IMG/VR virus record: IMGVR_UViG_3300009173_000061
Span: 1 to 27,970 of that record
Length of the DNA: 27,970 nt
Reading direction: 5' to 3' (one strand)
Source: a virus
Both the position numbers and the translations under genes were made by a program. This document shows positions 21,157-27,970 of this stretch, piece after piece. Under the pieces are notes generated by a model. It ran no database searches and was not told where the DNA came from. It saw only the letters and a program-made list of their open reading frames with translations. Numbering within the stretch: position 1 is the first letter of the stretch; each line of letters starts with the position of its first letter.

Positions 21157-21412
21157 CCCCAACATTCAAAAAATTGGTGTTGGTGTGAACATATTGATCG
21201 GGGGTTCCGACAACAGTGTTCCAGTTAAAAACTCGGAAACCGTTATTTTCAATATCCCAAACAAGTTCCAAACCTTCAGCGAGATTTCGTTCAGTACCAG
21301 ACCCATTGACCTTGGTATTCAGAAATTCCGTTGGAAGTTCATTTAATTGCACAAAATTCATGGTGCGCTCGTCACCGTTCTTCTTGCGAAATGTTGCTGT
21401 ATATGCTTTCAT
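21128..21412 (-). CDS. small protein of unknown function, upstream of ssb
   Basis: The 94-residue product is predicted to be mainly beta strands: KAYTATFRKKNG, MNFVQLNELP, GLELVWDIENNGFRVFNWNTVVG. A mostly-beta small domain with a WDIExxGFRxFNWNT block suggests an SH3- or DUF2693-like fold, but I cannot assign it. AAGGAGAG precedes the ATG, and a TTAACA-17-TATAAT promoter lies just upstream, so it heads its own unit and leads into ssb. Confidence 0.7.
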   Translation of the reverse strand: MKAYTATFRKKNGDERTMNFVQLNELPTEFLNTKVNGSGTERNLAEGLELVWDIENNGFRVFNWNTVVGTPDQYVHTNTNFLNVGVNKTTATVV

Positions 21413-21435
21413 ATTCTCTCTCCTTTCTTGTTACT

Positions 21436-21464
21436 ATTATAGCCCATTTGGACTAGCTTGTTAA
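21436..21464 (-). promoter_or_regulatory. sigma70 promoter upstream of the 94-residue gene and ssb
   Basis: TTAACA (21464-21459), 17 bases, TATAAT (21441-21436). The -35 box overlaps the last codons of the tubulin-like gene and the -10 box is intergenic. AAGGAGAG follows at the proper place for the 94-residue gene. Confidence 0.75.
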
Positions 21465-22328
21465 GCTTTTTTTTAATTTTTCTTCACCTTGAATCGCATC
21501 CGAGTAGGACACGCAGTAGGCAAAGTTTTTATCATACTTTGTCTTGTGGATTCTATACGAAATCCTAACGTCTTCTTTTTCTGCTTTGCTTCTAATCTGC
21601 TCCTTTAGTGACTTGAACATTTTGCCGTCCTTTAAGGACTTTTCTTGTATAGCAAAATAATAACACTTTTCTCTCACGTTGTCAAGTGGAAAAAAAGATT
21701 TTTCTTCTCCTGTCTCTACATCAATGATTCCAAATGTTGAAATCCGTGTGTGTATATCTGGTGGTGAGATATTCTCAAGAATCGAGTCTGTATTTTTAAA
21801 AATGTTAATCATGTGGATGGTTGACACCACCGTTTCATTTAACTTCTCATAATACCCTTCGACTGGAACCTCGCCAGCCACCTCTTCGACGCTTGGATTG
21901 TAAATTAAATAAATCCTTTCAAACATTCCCGACCTAGCATACTCTTGCAGAATATAATAAGTCACTCTGTCTTGGATGTACTTGACGCCGCCGATCAAAG
22001 TAATGTCTGGCTTCACATAGAGCAAACTCAAATCATTCCCAGAAGATTTAAGCTGTTCCATGAGTTGAAGAGTTGCCCCTGATATTTTGCCGCCGCCGCC
22101 CACAATAAATAAAATTTCTTCTTCCGATTTGATCTTCTTAAAAAACTTTATTAGACTTGGGCAGGAGGACTCATACAACTCTGAGCTTGTTTGGACTGGC
22201 ATAGAATATACATTAGCGCCTGTGGATTCCACACCCGCATCGATCTTGAATATTTTATATTGAGAATGCTTAGCAAACTCATCTGCCACACGGCAACCCG
22301 CCTGACCTAGCCCAACAATCACATCCAT
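21453..22328 (-). CDS. divergent FtsZ/tubulin-superfamily-like protein
   Basis: The 291-residue product starts MDVIVGLGQAGCRVADEF, the strand-Gly loop-helix of the tubulin/FtsZ nucleotide domain (T1 loop). Residues 74-85, FIVGGGGKISGA, occupy the place of the tubulin signature GGGTGTG (T4 loop), in degenerate form. VKPD (106-109) follows at the T5 position and IYNPSVEEV (142-150) resembles FtsZ IPNDRLL. A long helix (159-178, H7-like) is followed directly by NTDSILE (179-185), close to the catalytic T7 loop NxDxxE/D but spaced by one residue. The length is near that of phage PhuZ tubulins (about 315). It may form filaments for DNA or capsid positioning; this is inference. Its 3' part contains a sigma70 promoter. 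Confidence 0.55.
   Translation of the reverse strand: MDVIVGLGQAGCRVADEFAKHSQYKIFKIDAGVESTGANVYSMPVQTSSELYESSCPSLIKFFKKIKSEEEILFIVGGGGKISGATLQLMEQLKSSGNDLSLLYVKPDITLIGGVKYIQDRVTYYILQEYARSGMFERIYLIYNPSVEEVAGEVPVEGYYEKLNETVVSTIHMINIFKNTDSILENISPPDIHTRISTFGIIDVETGEEKSFFPLDNVREKCYYFAIQEKSLKDGKMFKSLKEQIRSKAEKEDVRISYRIHKTKYDKNFAYCVSYSDAIQGEEKLKKSLTS
21657..21685 (-). promoter_or_regulatory. sigma70 promoter, extended -10, inside the tubulin-like gene
   Basis: TTGACA (21685-21680), 17 bases, TATTAT (21662-21657), preceded by TGT. It lies about 200 bases before the gene's stop, in codons for LDNVREKCYY. Confidence 0.6.
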
Positions 22329-22329
22329 C

Positions 22330-22650
22330 TTAATCCTCGACCGACTCTAAAATGTATCCATTGTAAAACCGACCACGGGTAGCAGCTTTATCCTCTTTAA
22401 CCTTCATAACAGCGAAGCTATCGTGTCCAAGGACGTGAGCTAGAGCATCTAGGACTTCACTAATATCAGCGATCTCTTCAATGGATGGTTGCTCTAGAAA
22501 CTCACCCACCTCTTCTTGTAACTTTGCCTTAAGCGCACGGGTGTACTCTTCAACGTCCACAGCCTTGTGCCACTTGAATTCTTTTTCTTTATTAACCAAG
22601 ATGGTCGGAATTTCGTCCCGAACCAGCTTGTTATATACTGTTGTTGCCAT
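22330..22650 (-). CDS. MazG-like NTP pyrophosphohydrolase
   Basis: The 106-residue product has the all-alpha NTP pyrophosphohydrolase layout: YNKLVRDEIP at the start, EEVGEFLE (ExxE, residues about 46-53), and IEEIADISEVLDAL with the second metal-binding ExxD. It closely follows the pattern of the small house-cleaning family (YNKLVRDKIP type). It would hydrolyse a nucleoside triphosphate to the monophosphate, cleaning up damaged or unwanted nucleotides. Lowering of (p)ppGpp has been proposed for some phage MazG proteins. Its start overlaps polA by 20 bases and its stop is one base from the tubulin-like ATG. Confidence 0.85.
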   Translation of the reverse strand: MATTVYNKLVRDEIPTILVNKEKEFKWHKAVDVEEYTRALKAKLQEEVGEFLEQPSIEEIADISEVLDALAHVLGHDSFAVMKVKEDKAATRGRFYNGYILESVED

Positions 22651-23836
22651 TTGTTAACTCCTTCATGTTTCCAAAATCTTTACCCACCCGCACGTTCACC
22701 CTGAACTCGCCAAATGGAGTATCACCAAACAACTTGATGACATGTGGTATAATATAACACTCTTTCTCTTTAATGTCAAGCACTAAATTGTCATGAATGC
22801 AAAAACTTATTCGTGACTCCTTGTCTTGAAGATAATCATTCACAGCAAGCAACTGTCCCAAGAACACATCGCTGGTTGTGCTTTGAATAATGTAATTCAA
22901 GGCATGTTCCTCATCTGCTGGAATTGTCCTGTCACAAACTGTCTCCACTTGGCTCCCATTGAAGTAACTTCGTACAACAATGGATCTATTATACACCGCT
23001 TCTGCTTTTTTGTTAAGGGCTTTCGGATTATAAAGCCAAGCAAATATCTTTTTCTTAGCCTCGTCCCTCGTTACGCCACCCCCAAAAATATTTTTTATGT
23101 TCCAATTATGCATGTCTTCTGTGGGCTGGTCCTTGCCAGACAGGGCTAAGAGCGTTCTAAGCTCCGCTGCATTGAAGTCTAGCTCAACAAACAAGTCGTT
23201 GGTTGGTTGCAGAATCTTTCTGTAATCTTTATCCATCGTCAAGATCGGAAAGCTTTTCTTGTGGGTGGTTAGCCGACCAGTCTTAGTGCCGAATACATTA
23301 TAAGAAATTCTTGGATTCCTCATGTTAACAATTTGCTTCCAAAAATTCCTAACCCTTGTGTTGTGCCGCTCACTATTAAGAGCCGATGGGTTCAACGCAA
23401 GGTCGTTGTTTCCTATGTCTCCCATTACCTCGCTCAGCTTGACCATAAACTCATAGTTCTTTGGCTTTGGATAGGCGTCAAAGACCGCTGCCGTAATTAA
23501 ATTTTTAACACGGCAATACTCATAAAGAAAATTCTCCGGTACTAAATCATAAAAACAATGTTCGTCCAGTGAAACCTTAGCCTCAAGGAAAGAACGTAAA
23601 TATGCCTTCATCTTCTTACTAACTGATTGCCAGTGGGGGCGAATGTTCTCTGGACACACTTCATCCAATGACCGTCCACCACAGTAAATCTGGGCATAAT
23701 CAATTTTGCGTCCCTTTAGAGCAGGGGCATATGACCACGTTTGTGATAAATTTTCTGGGATACTGTCATAAACAATTGTGTCGCCAGTAAAAACCCCAAC
23801 ACAATGCTTCTTGTCATCCAACAATTGAAATGGCAA
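22631..23836 (-). CDS. polA: family A DNA polymerase, polymerase domain only
   Basis: The 401-residue product has the TGRL block (residues 187-190). Motif A is FVELDFNAAELR with catalytic D220. Motif B is a perfect O-helix spacing R257-K261-F265-Y269. Motif C is HDN at 348-350, where Pol I has HDE, so the catalytic Asp349 is kept and the neighbouring Glu is Asn. No 3' or 5' exonuclease domain is present. The residue equal to E. coli Phe762 is Phe265. With the separate 5' nuclease this could process Okazaki fragments while the phage DnaE copies the bulk DNA, but which enzyme replicates the genome is unproved. Two promoter-like sequences lie inside it. Confidence 0.88.
   Translation of the reverse strand: MPFQLLDDKKHCVGVFTGDTIVYDSIPENLSQTWSYAPALKGRKIDYAQIYCGGRSLDEVCPENIRPHWQSVSKKMKAYLRSFLEAKVSLDEHCFYDLVPENFLYEYCRVKNLITAAVFDAYPKPKNYEFMVKLSEVMGDIGNNDLALNPSALNSERHNTRVRNFWKQIVNMRNPRISYNVFGTKTGRLTTHKKSFPILTMDKDYRKILQPTNDLFVELDFNAAELRTLLALSGKDQPTEDMHNWNIKNIFGGGVTRDEAKKKIFAWLYNPKALNKKAEAVYNRSIVVRSYFNGSQVETVCDRTIPADEEHALNYIIQSTTSDVFLGQLLAVNDYLQDKESRISFCIHDNLVLDIKEKECYIIPHVIKLFGDTPFGEFRVNVRVGKDFGNMKELTNGNNSI
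22751..22779 (-). promoter_or_regulatory. sigma70 promoter, extended -10, inside polA
   Basis: TTGACA (22779-22774), 17 bases, TATATT (22756-22751), preceded by TGT. It lies about 100 bases upstream of the MazG-like start, just after the codons for the HDN motif. Confidence 0.65.
22988..23016 (-). promoter_or_regulatory. sigma70 promoter inside polA
   Basis: TTAACA (23016-23011), 17 bases, TATAAT (22993-22988). It lies within the codons following the polymerase O-helix. Confidence 0.6.
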
Positions 23837-23845
23837 CTAATTCTC

Positions 23846-25105
23846 CTAAAATTTGAACTTGCCCTTGTCTCGGCGCATCAGATTATTTCTAAGTCTCGTT
23901 TGTATCTGTTCATCTGTCAAATCAAAGAACTCAAACCTCTGTGGAGGCTGAACTCTTTTGAACTTATCACTAATGTAACACATTCCTCTCTCGTTGTCAA
24001 GGAATTTTTTGTATTCGATCCCTTTTTTTACAACATTGTCAAAATGCACCTGCTTCCAATCCCTGCGGGACTCCCTTGCCCTCGCAAAACAATACAGCCT
24101 CAACCAATAGTCGTCTGTATATTTTTCTTCAAGCTCTTCTTCCGTAACCATCATCCTCTCAATCAATTCGGACCTCGTACTGCAACCACTAGCGCCTGCG
24201 TGAATTTTAGTAATCATCGGACCCTGTGCTACATACTCATTATACCACCCCACACAATAATGTTTAGTTAAATTTAACTCAAATCTGTAAGAACGGTGAA
24301 AATATCTTTTAAACATTGATTCTTTCGACGTGGCTCCATGTCTTCGCATGTATCTTTTCATTGCCCTTGAATTAAGGTCTGCGACCAGACGCCAAGGAGC
24401 ATTCTTGTCTACGAAAAACCCGAACCTTTCAGCCGCACGTCTAAAAAAGTTAAAGTTTGCATCCAGAATGAAGCCTTTATATTTCAACGAGTCGTCAGCA
24501 TGACTAGCATCAGTAAATTCAATGACAAGACCGCTGAACATTGGGCTTCCAAACTTTGATGCTAAAAAACCACTGCGAGTGACGGGGAAATACAAAGAAA
24601 CATAGTCGATGAACTGAACGTACTGGTTCATGAATGATTCAAAGTTAACAATCTTCTGATCCCTCTTAGAGTCGATAAACGACGAGTCCCAAATCTCATT
24701 TAGAGCGCCGTTCCAATCGTGATAAGCTTTATGAATACTTACCCACCCCTTTTTAGGAGTTAGCCCAGCGTAGACAGACCGATCAGGGTTTATTGTCCCA
24801 CGGCTAGCAGCATTTTCCATATATTTTTTTAAATCTTCCCAAGCATCTGCAACAAAATTTAAAGCAAATATTGTTTTAGTGGTGCCGCCGAGTTGTTTTA
24901 ACTTCCCCTCGTCAGGATAAATGATGTGTCCGTCAGGATCGACTCTACCATACAAAAGGCTCTCATACCACATGTCAATAGAATTCGGACCCAACTGCGG
25001 GAAAGAGTGTTTTTTATATAAGTCCCTCCAGTAAAATGAACCGAAAGACTTTAAAGAATTATTACCCTTGGGATTGTTTAGGTCCGTAACGTTTGACTTC
25101 GCCAT
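23846..25105 (-). CDS. large protein of unknown function, probably structural
   Basis: The 419-residue product is rich in aromatic residues and charged. It contains FYWRDLYKKHSFPQLGPNSI, a YFPVTRSGFLASKFGSP block, FILDANFNFFRRAAERFGF and KRYMRRHGATSKESMFKRYF, and ends in a basic tail (RRDKGKFKF). I do not recognise a fold. It follows the 833-residue baseplate-like gene after two bases, so a tail or baseplate role is likely by neighbourhood. It forms the last late gene before the polymerase block. A sigma70 promoter in its last 155 bases appears to serve polA. Confidence 0.7.
   Translation of the reverse strand: MAKSNVTDLNNPKGNNSLKSFGSFYWRDLYKKHSFPQLGPNSIDMWYESLLYGRVDPDGHIIYPDEGKLKQLGGTTKTIFALNFVADAWEDLKKYMENAASRGTINPDRSVYAGLTPKKGWVSIHKAYHDWNGALNEIWDSSFIDSKRDQKIVNFESFMNQYVQFIDYVSLYFPVTRSGFLASKFGSPMFSGLVIEFTDASHADDSLKYKGFILDANFNFFRRAAERFGFFVDKNAPWRLVADLNSRAMKRYMRRHGATSKESMFKRYFHRSYRFELNLTKHYCVGWYNEYVAQGPMITKIHAGASGCSTRSELIERMMVTEEELEEKYTDDYWLRLYCFARARESRRDWKQVHFDNVVKKGIEYKKFLDNERGMCYISDKFKRVQPPQRFEFFDLTDEQIQTRLRNNLMRRDKGKFKF
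23972..24000 (-). promoter_or_regulatory. sigma70 promoter, extended -10, at the late/early boundary (for polA)
   Basis: TTGACA (24000-23995), 17 bases, TACATT (23977-23972), preceded by TGT. It lies in the last 155 bases of the structural-type gene and about 135 bases before the polA start. Confidence 0.6.
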
Positions 25106-25107
25106 TT

Positions 25108-27609
25108 TTAACTACCTCCCGTTGGAGGTGTTACACCCGCTGGCAGATTCGGCATAGGATTATCACCTACGCCACCTTCATTTGGAGATGTTGTACCCGG
25201 TTGTAACGTCGCAGGATTCTCTTCTGCACAGGCTTCTGGTCTTCCTTGTGCTGGGTTTCCAGAGCCATCTGCCTGCCACTTGCATTCCAAAGTTGTTTCA
25301 AATTTACCAGACTCAATCGCAGACTCGACTTTCAGGACCATGTAATAGCCACCCAGCCCCAAGTCTCTGGCAATATCTCCAGTCCCTCCAAAGGCTGTTG
25401 ACAAAGCTACTGCTTTAGGGGTCGGTGCCAGCGAGGTAGGATTAATAAATACCATCGCTCCCGGCACCCACAGCGAGTTACCATACAAACTAACATCAGC
25501 ATTATATAATTCTCTTGATTGTAACAATGGAGAGCTTTCCGATACCATTTTTGCCTCTTTCAAGCCGGGTGCATCTTCTTTTTGAAATGTGACCTTCTTT
25601 AGAAGCCCACGATCTGCTCCGATCTTCAAATGATAAATCCCCTTCTTTAAATCATCAGCCTCGTTACCCTTAAGATTCCCGACCTTGATGGCGGCAGCAT
25701 AAAAATAAGCATAATCAAAAGACTTCAATCCAAATCTGTTTGCGTCGGACGGATAGGGCATTATTGAAGACGGATCATCAGAATTGATTTTATGTTTATT
25801 AAAATCCCTCGCCTTCTTGGTGCCTTTTTTAATTCTATCTGATCCGTCGTCGGTAGCTGGAGCATTGATCATTCTGAATCCCATTCTAGCTCTTGAGTTT
25901 CCGGCTTTAATCCCCCAGCAATTTGTTCCTAGTGCGGGTGAAATTAGTGCGGTGATTGCCTGCTTGATAAAGTCCTTGACGAAAAACTGATCCTTACCCT
26001 TCTTTACAACCTTATCCATGAACCAAATCATAAACATGTTCAGAGAAACAGGAACATCCGAGATACAAATAATTTCTTCGGTTCCCGTTCGTGGGTCTGT
26101 AAACTGTAGCGGTCCCATAATCATTTTTATTTCAGACACTACACTCTTGGGGTGTTCATACAAGACGCTGAGCGCAATATCAATCAGTGCTCCAAAGAAA
26201 AAATAGTTAAGCACATATTCTGAGCCATCGCCTGCCTCGTCGTCATCATACTCTTCCGCAATCTCATTTATATCGACCTTGCCAGAATTTACCCAATCAT
26301 CAATGGCATCAACCGCACTTGCCATTGAGCCACCAGATGCCCCGGTTCCCACTTGTTCTGCCCAAGCTGGGTTCGGATCTCTAGCTGCCGCCAACCGTCG
26401 TTTGGCTGCATCACCCTGCGTCAACTGAGTGTTGCCCCTTCCTACATCGGGGAAGATGCCCATTAAATTTTCCTGCCACTGACCCACTTCTTCTTGAGGA
26501 ATTTTTACCGAGAAGACTCTCTTGGAGTTCATCAATTCAGATATAAATCTTTTATAGGCAAGTGATAAATCCTCTCTTCGCTCAGCTTTTAAGTCATCAA
26601 TATCCTCTTTTATTTCTTCTCTTTGCTTTTTAGCATCCTCGTCATCGATCTCTTTACACTTCTCGGCAGCATTAACAGCACTAATCTCTGCTTCTTTTGC
26701 CTTAATTGATTTATTTCTAGCATCGACTCGCTCCTTTGCGCCGCCAATCAAGAGAACATCAGCATCAGGATGAGAAAGCACACCTTCCATATATGCAATG
26801 TAGTCAATCTCAATCTCAACTGCGCCATTCTCTTTAAAGTCGAACTTGTGCTGAGTCATGGTCAGCGTCAAGGTTCCCGTTGCCGCATTAAGATAATCTA
26901 CAACAGAACCAGCAGCTTCGGTCCTAACCCCTTGAGCATCAATATGAAACTTAGGTAATGCCCAGCCAACCATAGCTTTAATTTTAAAGTATTTCTTGTT
27001 GTACGAATTCTCTCCTTCAAAAGTATAAAACTTTCTCTGCCGTTGAATCAAATCAATGAAGCGAACTTCTTGTTTGCCGCCACCAGCCTGTAGCTCATGA
27101 GTTTGTTGTACCGTCAACAACTCTTCCATTGATTGAAAATACAATGTTAACTTCGCTTCAATATTTTTGTCAGCTTCGGCGGGGTTTGATCCAGCCAGCT
27201 TCCAATCAAAACTTTTAATACCTATACCTGCGCCTCTACCTGCACGACTGGCAGTTATATTTCTAACTGTCTCTGGTGTCATATAATCATCGAAAAACAA
27301 CTCTACGTCTTCACCTTCACTGTCCTCGGTGGGATAATAAACTTTAAATAAACGAATCCGTGGGACAAGATAAGAAAGTTGCGCCGGGGTTATTTCCATC
27401 AACCCCTCTTGACCTTCTTTCGTCACCATTCTAGTTACAAATTGATTTGGTGCGCCGACAGCCTGTACAAAATGTTCGTACTTGAAGTGTTTACCTTGCC
27501 GATTATAAAATATAGGCCAATTGTCCATTAAAAAACAAGATTCTTGCAAACGCCGAGCGGCAATTTGCTTGTCCTCATCTTTAATAGTGTGCATTTTTTC
27601 TTCAGACAT
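25108..27609 (-). CDS. large baseplate/tail structural protein (hub-like C-terminus)
   Basis: The 833-residue product has an N-terminal mixed domain (residues 1-285) with SYLVPRIRLFKVYYPTED and SFDWKLAGSNPAEADKNIEAKLTLYF. A highly charged helical, coiled-coil-like stretch follows (about 285-355). A further domain has a hydrophobic helix (YFFFGALIDIALSVLYEH). Near the C-terminus is GGYYMVLKVESAIESGKFETTLECKW, the pattern (GYYxVxxVxxxIxxGxFxTxLxC) of baseplate hub proteins such as gpD/gp27 types. The last 70 residues are Pro/Gly/Asn-rich and probably flexible. It sits directly after the LysM/gp53-like gene. A baseplate role is inferred from these two points. Confidence 0.65.
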   Translation of the reverse strand: MSEEKMHTIKDEDKQIAARRLQESCFLMDNWPIFYNRQGKHFKYEHFVQAVGAPNQFVTRMVTKEGQEGLMEITPAQLSYLVPRIRLFKVYYPTEDSEGEDVELFFDDYMTPETVRNITASRAGRGAGIGIKSFDWKLAGSNPAEADKNIEAKLTLYFQSMEELLTVQQTHELQAGGGKQEVRFIDLIQRQRKFYTFEGENSYNKKYFKIKAMVGWALPKFHIDAQGVRTEAAGSVVDYLNAATGTLTLTMTQHKFDFKENGAVEIEIDYIAYMEGVLSHPDADVLLIGGAKERVDARNKSIKAKEAEISAVNAAEKCKEIDDEDAKKQREEIKEDIDDLKAERREDLSLAYKRFISELMNSKRVFSVKIPQEEVGQWQENLMGIFPDVGRGNTQLTQGDAAKRRLAAARDPNPAWAEQVGTGASGGSMASAVDAIDDWVNSGKVDINEIAEEYDDDEAGDGSEYVLNYFFFGALIDIALSVLYEHPKSVVSEIKMIMGPLQFTDPRTGTEEIICISDVPVSLNMFMIWFMDKVVKKGKDQFFVKDFIKQAITALISPALGTNCWGIKAGNSRARMGFRMINAPATDDGSDRIKKGTKKARDFNKHKINSDDPSSIMPYPSDANRFGLKSFDYAYFYAAAIKVGNLKGNEADDLKKGIYHLKIGADRGLLKKVTFQKEDAPGLKEAKMVSESSPLLQSRELYNADVSLYGNSLWVPGAMVFINPTSLAPTPKAVALSTAFGGTGDIARDLGLGGYYMVLKVESAIESGKFETTLECKWQADGSGNPAQGRPEACAEENPATLQPGTTSPNEGGVGDNPMPNLPAGVTPPTGGS

Positions 27610-27627
27610 AAAGAACCTCCACTAAGT

Positions 27628-27969
27628 TTACAACGGACCACGAAGGGCGGCGACTGCTCTTTCTAAAGGAAGAGGGATTTCTAAAACGTCACCAAGTTCT
27701 ACAGATGCCTCGGTAGGCTTTTGATTAAACCACGCAATTACCCACCAAAATTTTGAATTCCCATAATATTCGTGAGCCAATTTAAAATAACGATCTCCAC
27801 GCTTCCATGTGTGCGTAACGATCTCAAGCTTCGCATAATCATACACATCTGGATGGTACATGTTTGGTGTCAGATATTGGCGAATGAATTTCCGATTGCG
27901 CTTTTTTAAATGCTCTTCGTATAATTCTTCCGAATTTCTCACTACAACTTTGTTTTTATATCTAGACAT
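27628..27969 (-). CDS. LysM-like baseplate protein (gp53/XkdP type)
   Basis: The 113-residue product has a LysM-like module at residues about 52-101. It contains THTWKRGDRYFKLAHEYYGNSKFWWVIAWFN and then ELGDVLEIPLP, matching the phage tail variant of LysM in which WxGDxxxxLAxxYYG is followed by WWxIxxxN and GxxLxIP. Such domains occur in T4 gp53 and in XkdP/gpX-type proteins that build the baseplate or join tube and baseplate. The ATG is at 27969, one base from the window edge, so its ribosome site lies outside. Its stop is 18 bases before the 833-residue gene. Confidence 0.75.
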   Translation of the reverse strand: MSRYKNKVVVRNSEELYEEHLKKRNRKFIRQYLTPNMYHPDVYDYAKLEIVTHTWKRGDRYFKLAHEYYGNSKFWWVIAWFNQKPTEASVELGDVLEIPLPLERAVAALRGPL

Positions 27970-27970
27970 T

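Noticed and set aside
22630-22657. TTAACA-16-TATAAC at the polA/MazG junction
   Set aside because: Both boxes are imperfect and the spacer is short. Possible, but weaker than the listed promoters.
1-27970. tRNA genes, CRISPR arrays, insertion sequences, integrase or inteins
   Set aside because: I found no cloverleaf with a TTCGA-type arm, no spaced repeats, no transposase or integrase motifs, and the RNR, RecA, DnaE and helicase frames run uninterrupted through their conserved motifs.

Overview
The window is a densely packed piece of a large, virulent-type, tailed double-stranded DNA bacteriophage genome. All 33 genes I can support lie on the minus strand. They mostly abut or overlap by 1 to 47 bases, often as TAATG or ATGA junctions, and no gene-free stretch is longer than about 125 bases. 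The T4-like single-strand DNA binding protein, the gp53/LysM-like baseplate protein, the GroES-like co-chaperonin and the possible capsid-targeting leader point to a contractile-tailed phage distantly related to the T4 group, of the kind common in marine samples. A lipoprotein with a clear lipobox, sigma70-type promoters and strong Shine-Dalgarno sites suggest a Gram-negative, probably proteobacterial, host. I saw no tRNA, CRISPR array, integrase, insertion sequence or intein.

Layout, reading from the right edge leftwards as transcription runs. Positions 27969-23846 hold late structural genes: a LysM/gp53-like baseplate protein, an 833-residue probable baseplate or tail protein, and a 419-residue protein of unknown role. 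Positions 23836-18259 are an early replication and nucleotide block: a family A DNA polymerase without nuclease domains, a MazG-like pyrophosphohydrolase, a divergent FtsZ/tubulin-like protein, two small proteins, an SSB, a RecA/UvsX recombinase and a dCMP deaminase. Positions 18278-12750 carry a metallophosphoesterase, a 5' nuclease, a DnaB-like helicase and a B12-dependent class II ribonucleotide reductase. Positions 12651-9488 carry a small helical protein, a His/Arg-rich lipoprotein, a GroES-like protein, a lytic transglycosylase and three less clear genes. Positions 9491-3204 carry a bacterial-type DNA polymerase III alpha subunit, dUTPase, a zinc-ribbon protein, a Dam-type methyltransferase, an IMP dehydrogenase without CBS domains, a small unknown protein and a sigma region 4-like regulator. 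Positions 3077-1 carry a low-complexity probable head-internal protein, a membrane HExxH metallopeptidase-like protein, a membrane-anchored protein and a truncated P-loop kinase.

Working together, the phage appears to bring its own replisome in the bacterial style: Pol III alpha with a complete set of PHP metal ligands, a DnaB helicase, SSB, RecA, and the two halves of Pol I (5' nuclease and polymerase) on separate genes. A nucleotide-supply set (RNR, dCMP deaminase, dUTPase, MazG-like, IMPDH) accompanies it. Primase, clamp, clamp loader and thymidylate synthase are not in the window.

The most interesting points are the tubulin-like protein, the pairing of DnaE with a family A polymerase, a family of near-consensus sigma70 promoters mostly embedded in the 3' parts of coding sequences, a duplicated hairpin element flanking the gene between ssb and recA, and the sigma region 4-only regulator.
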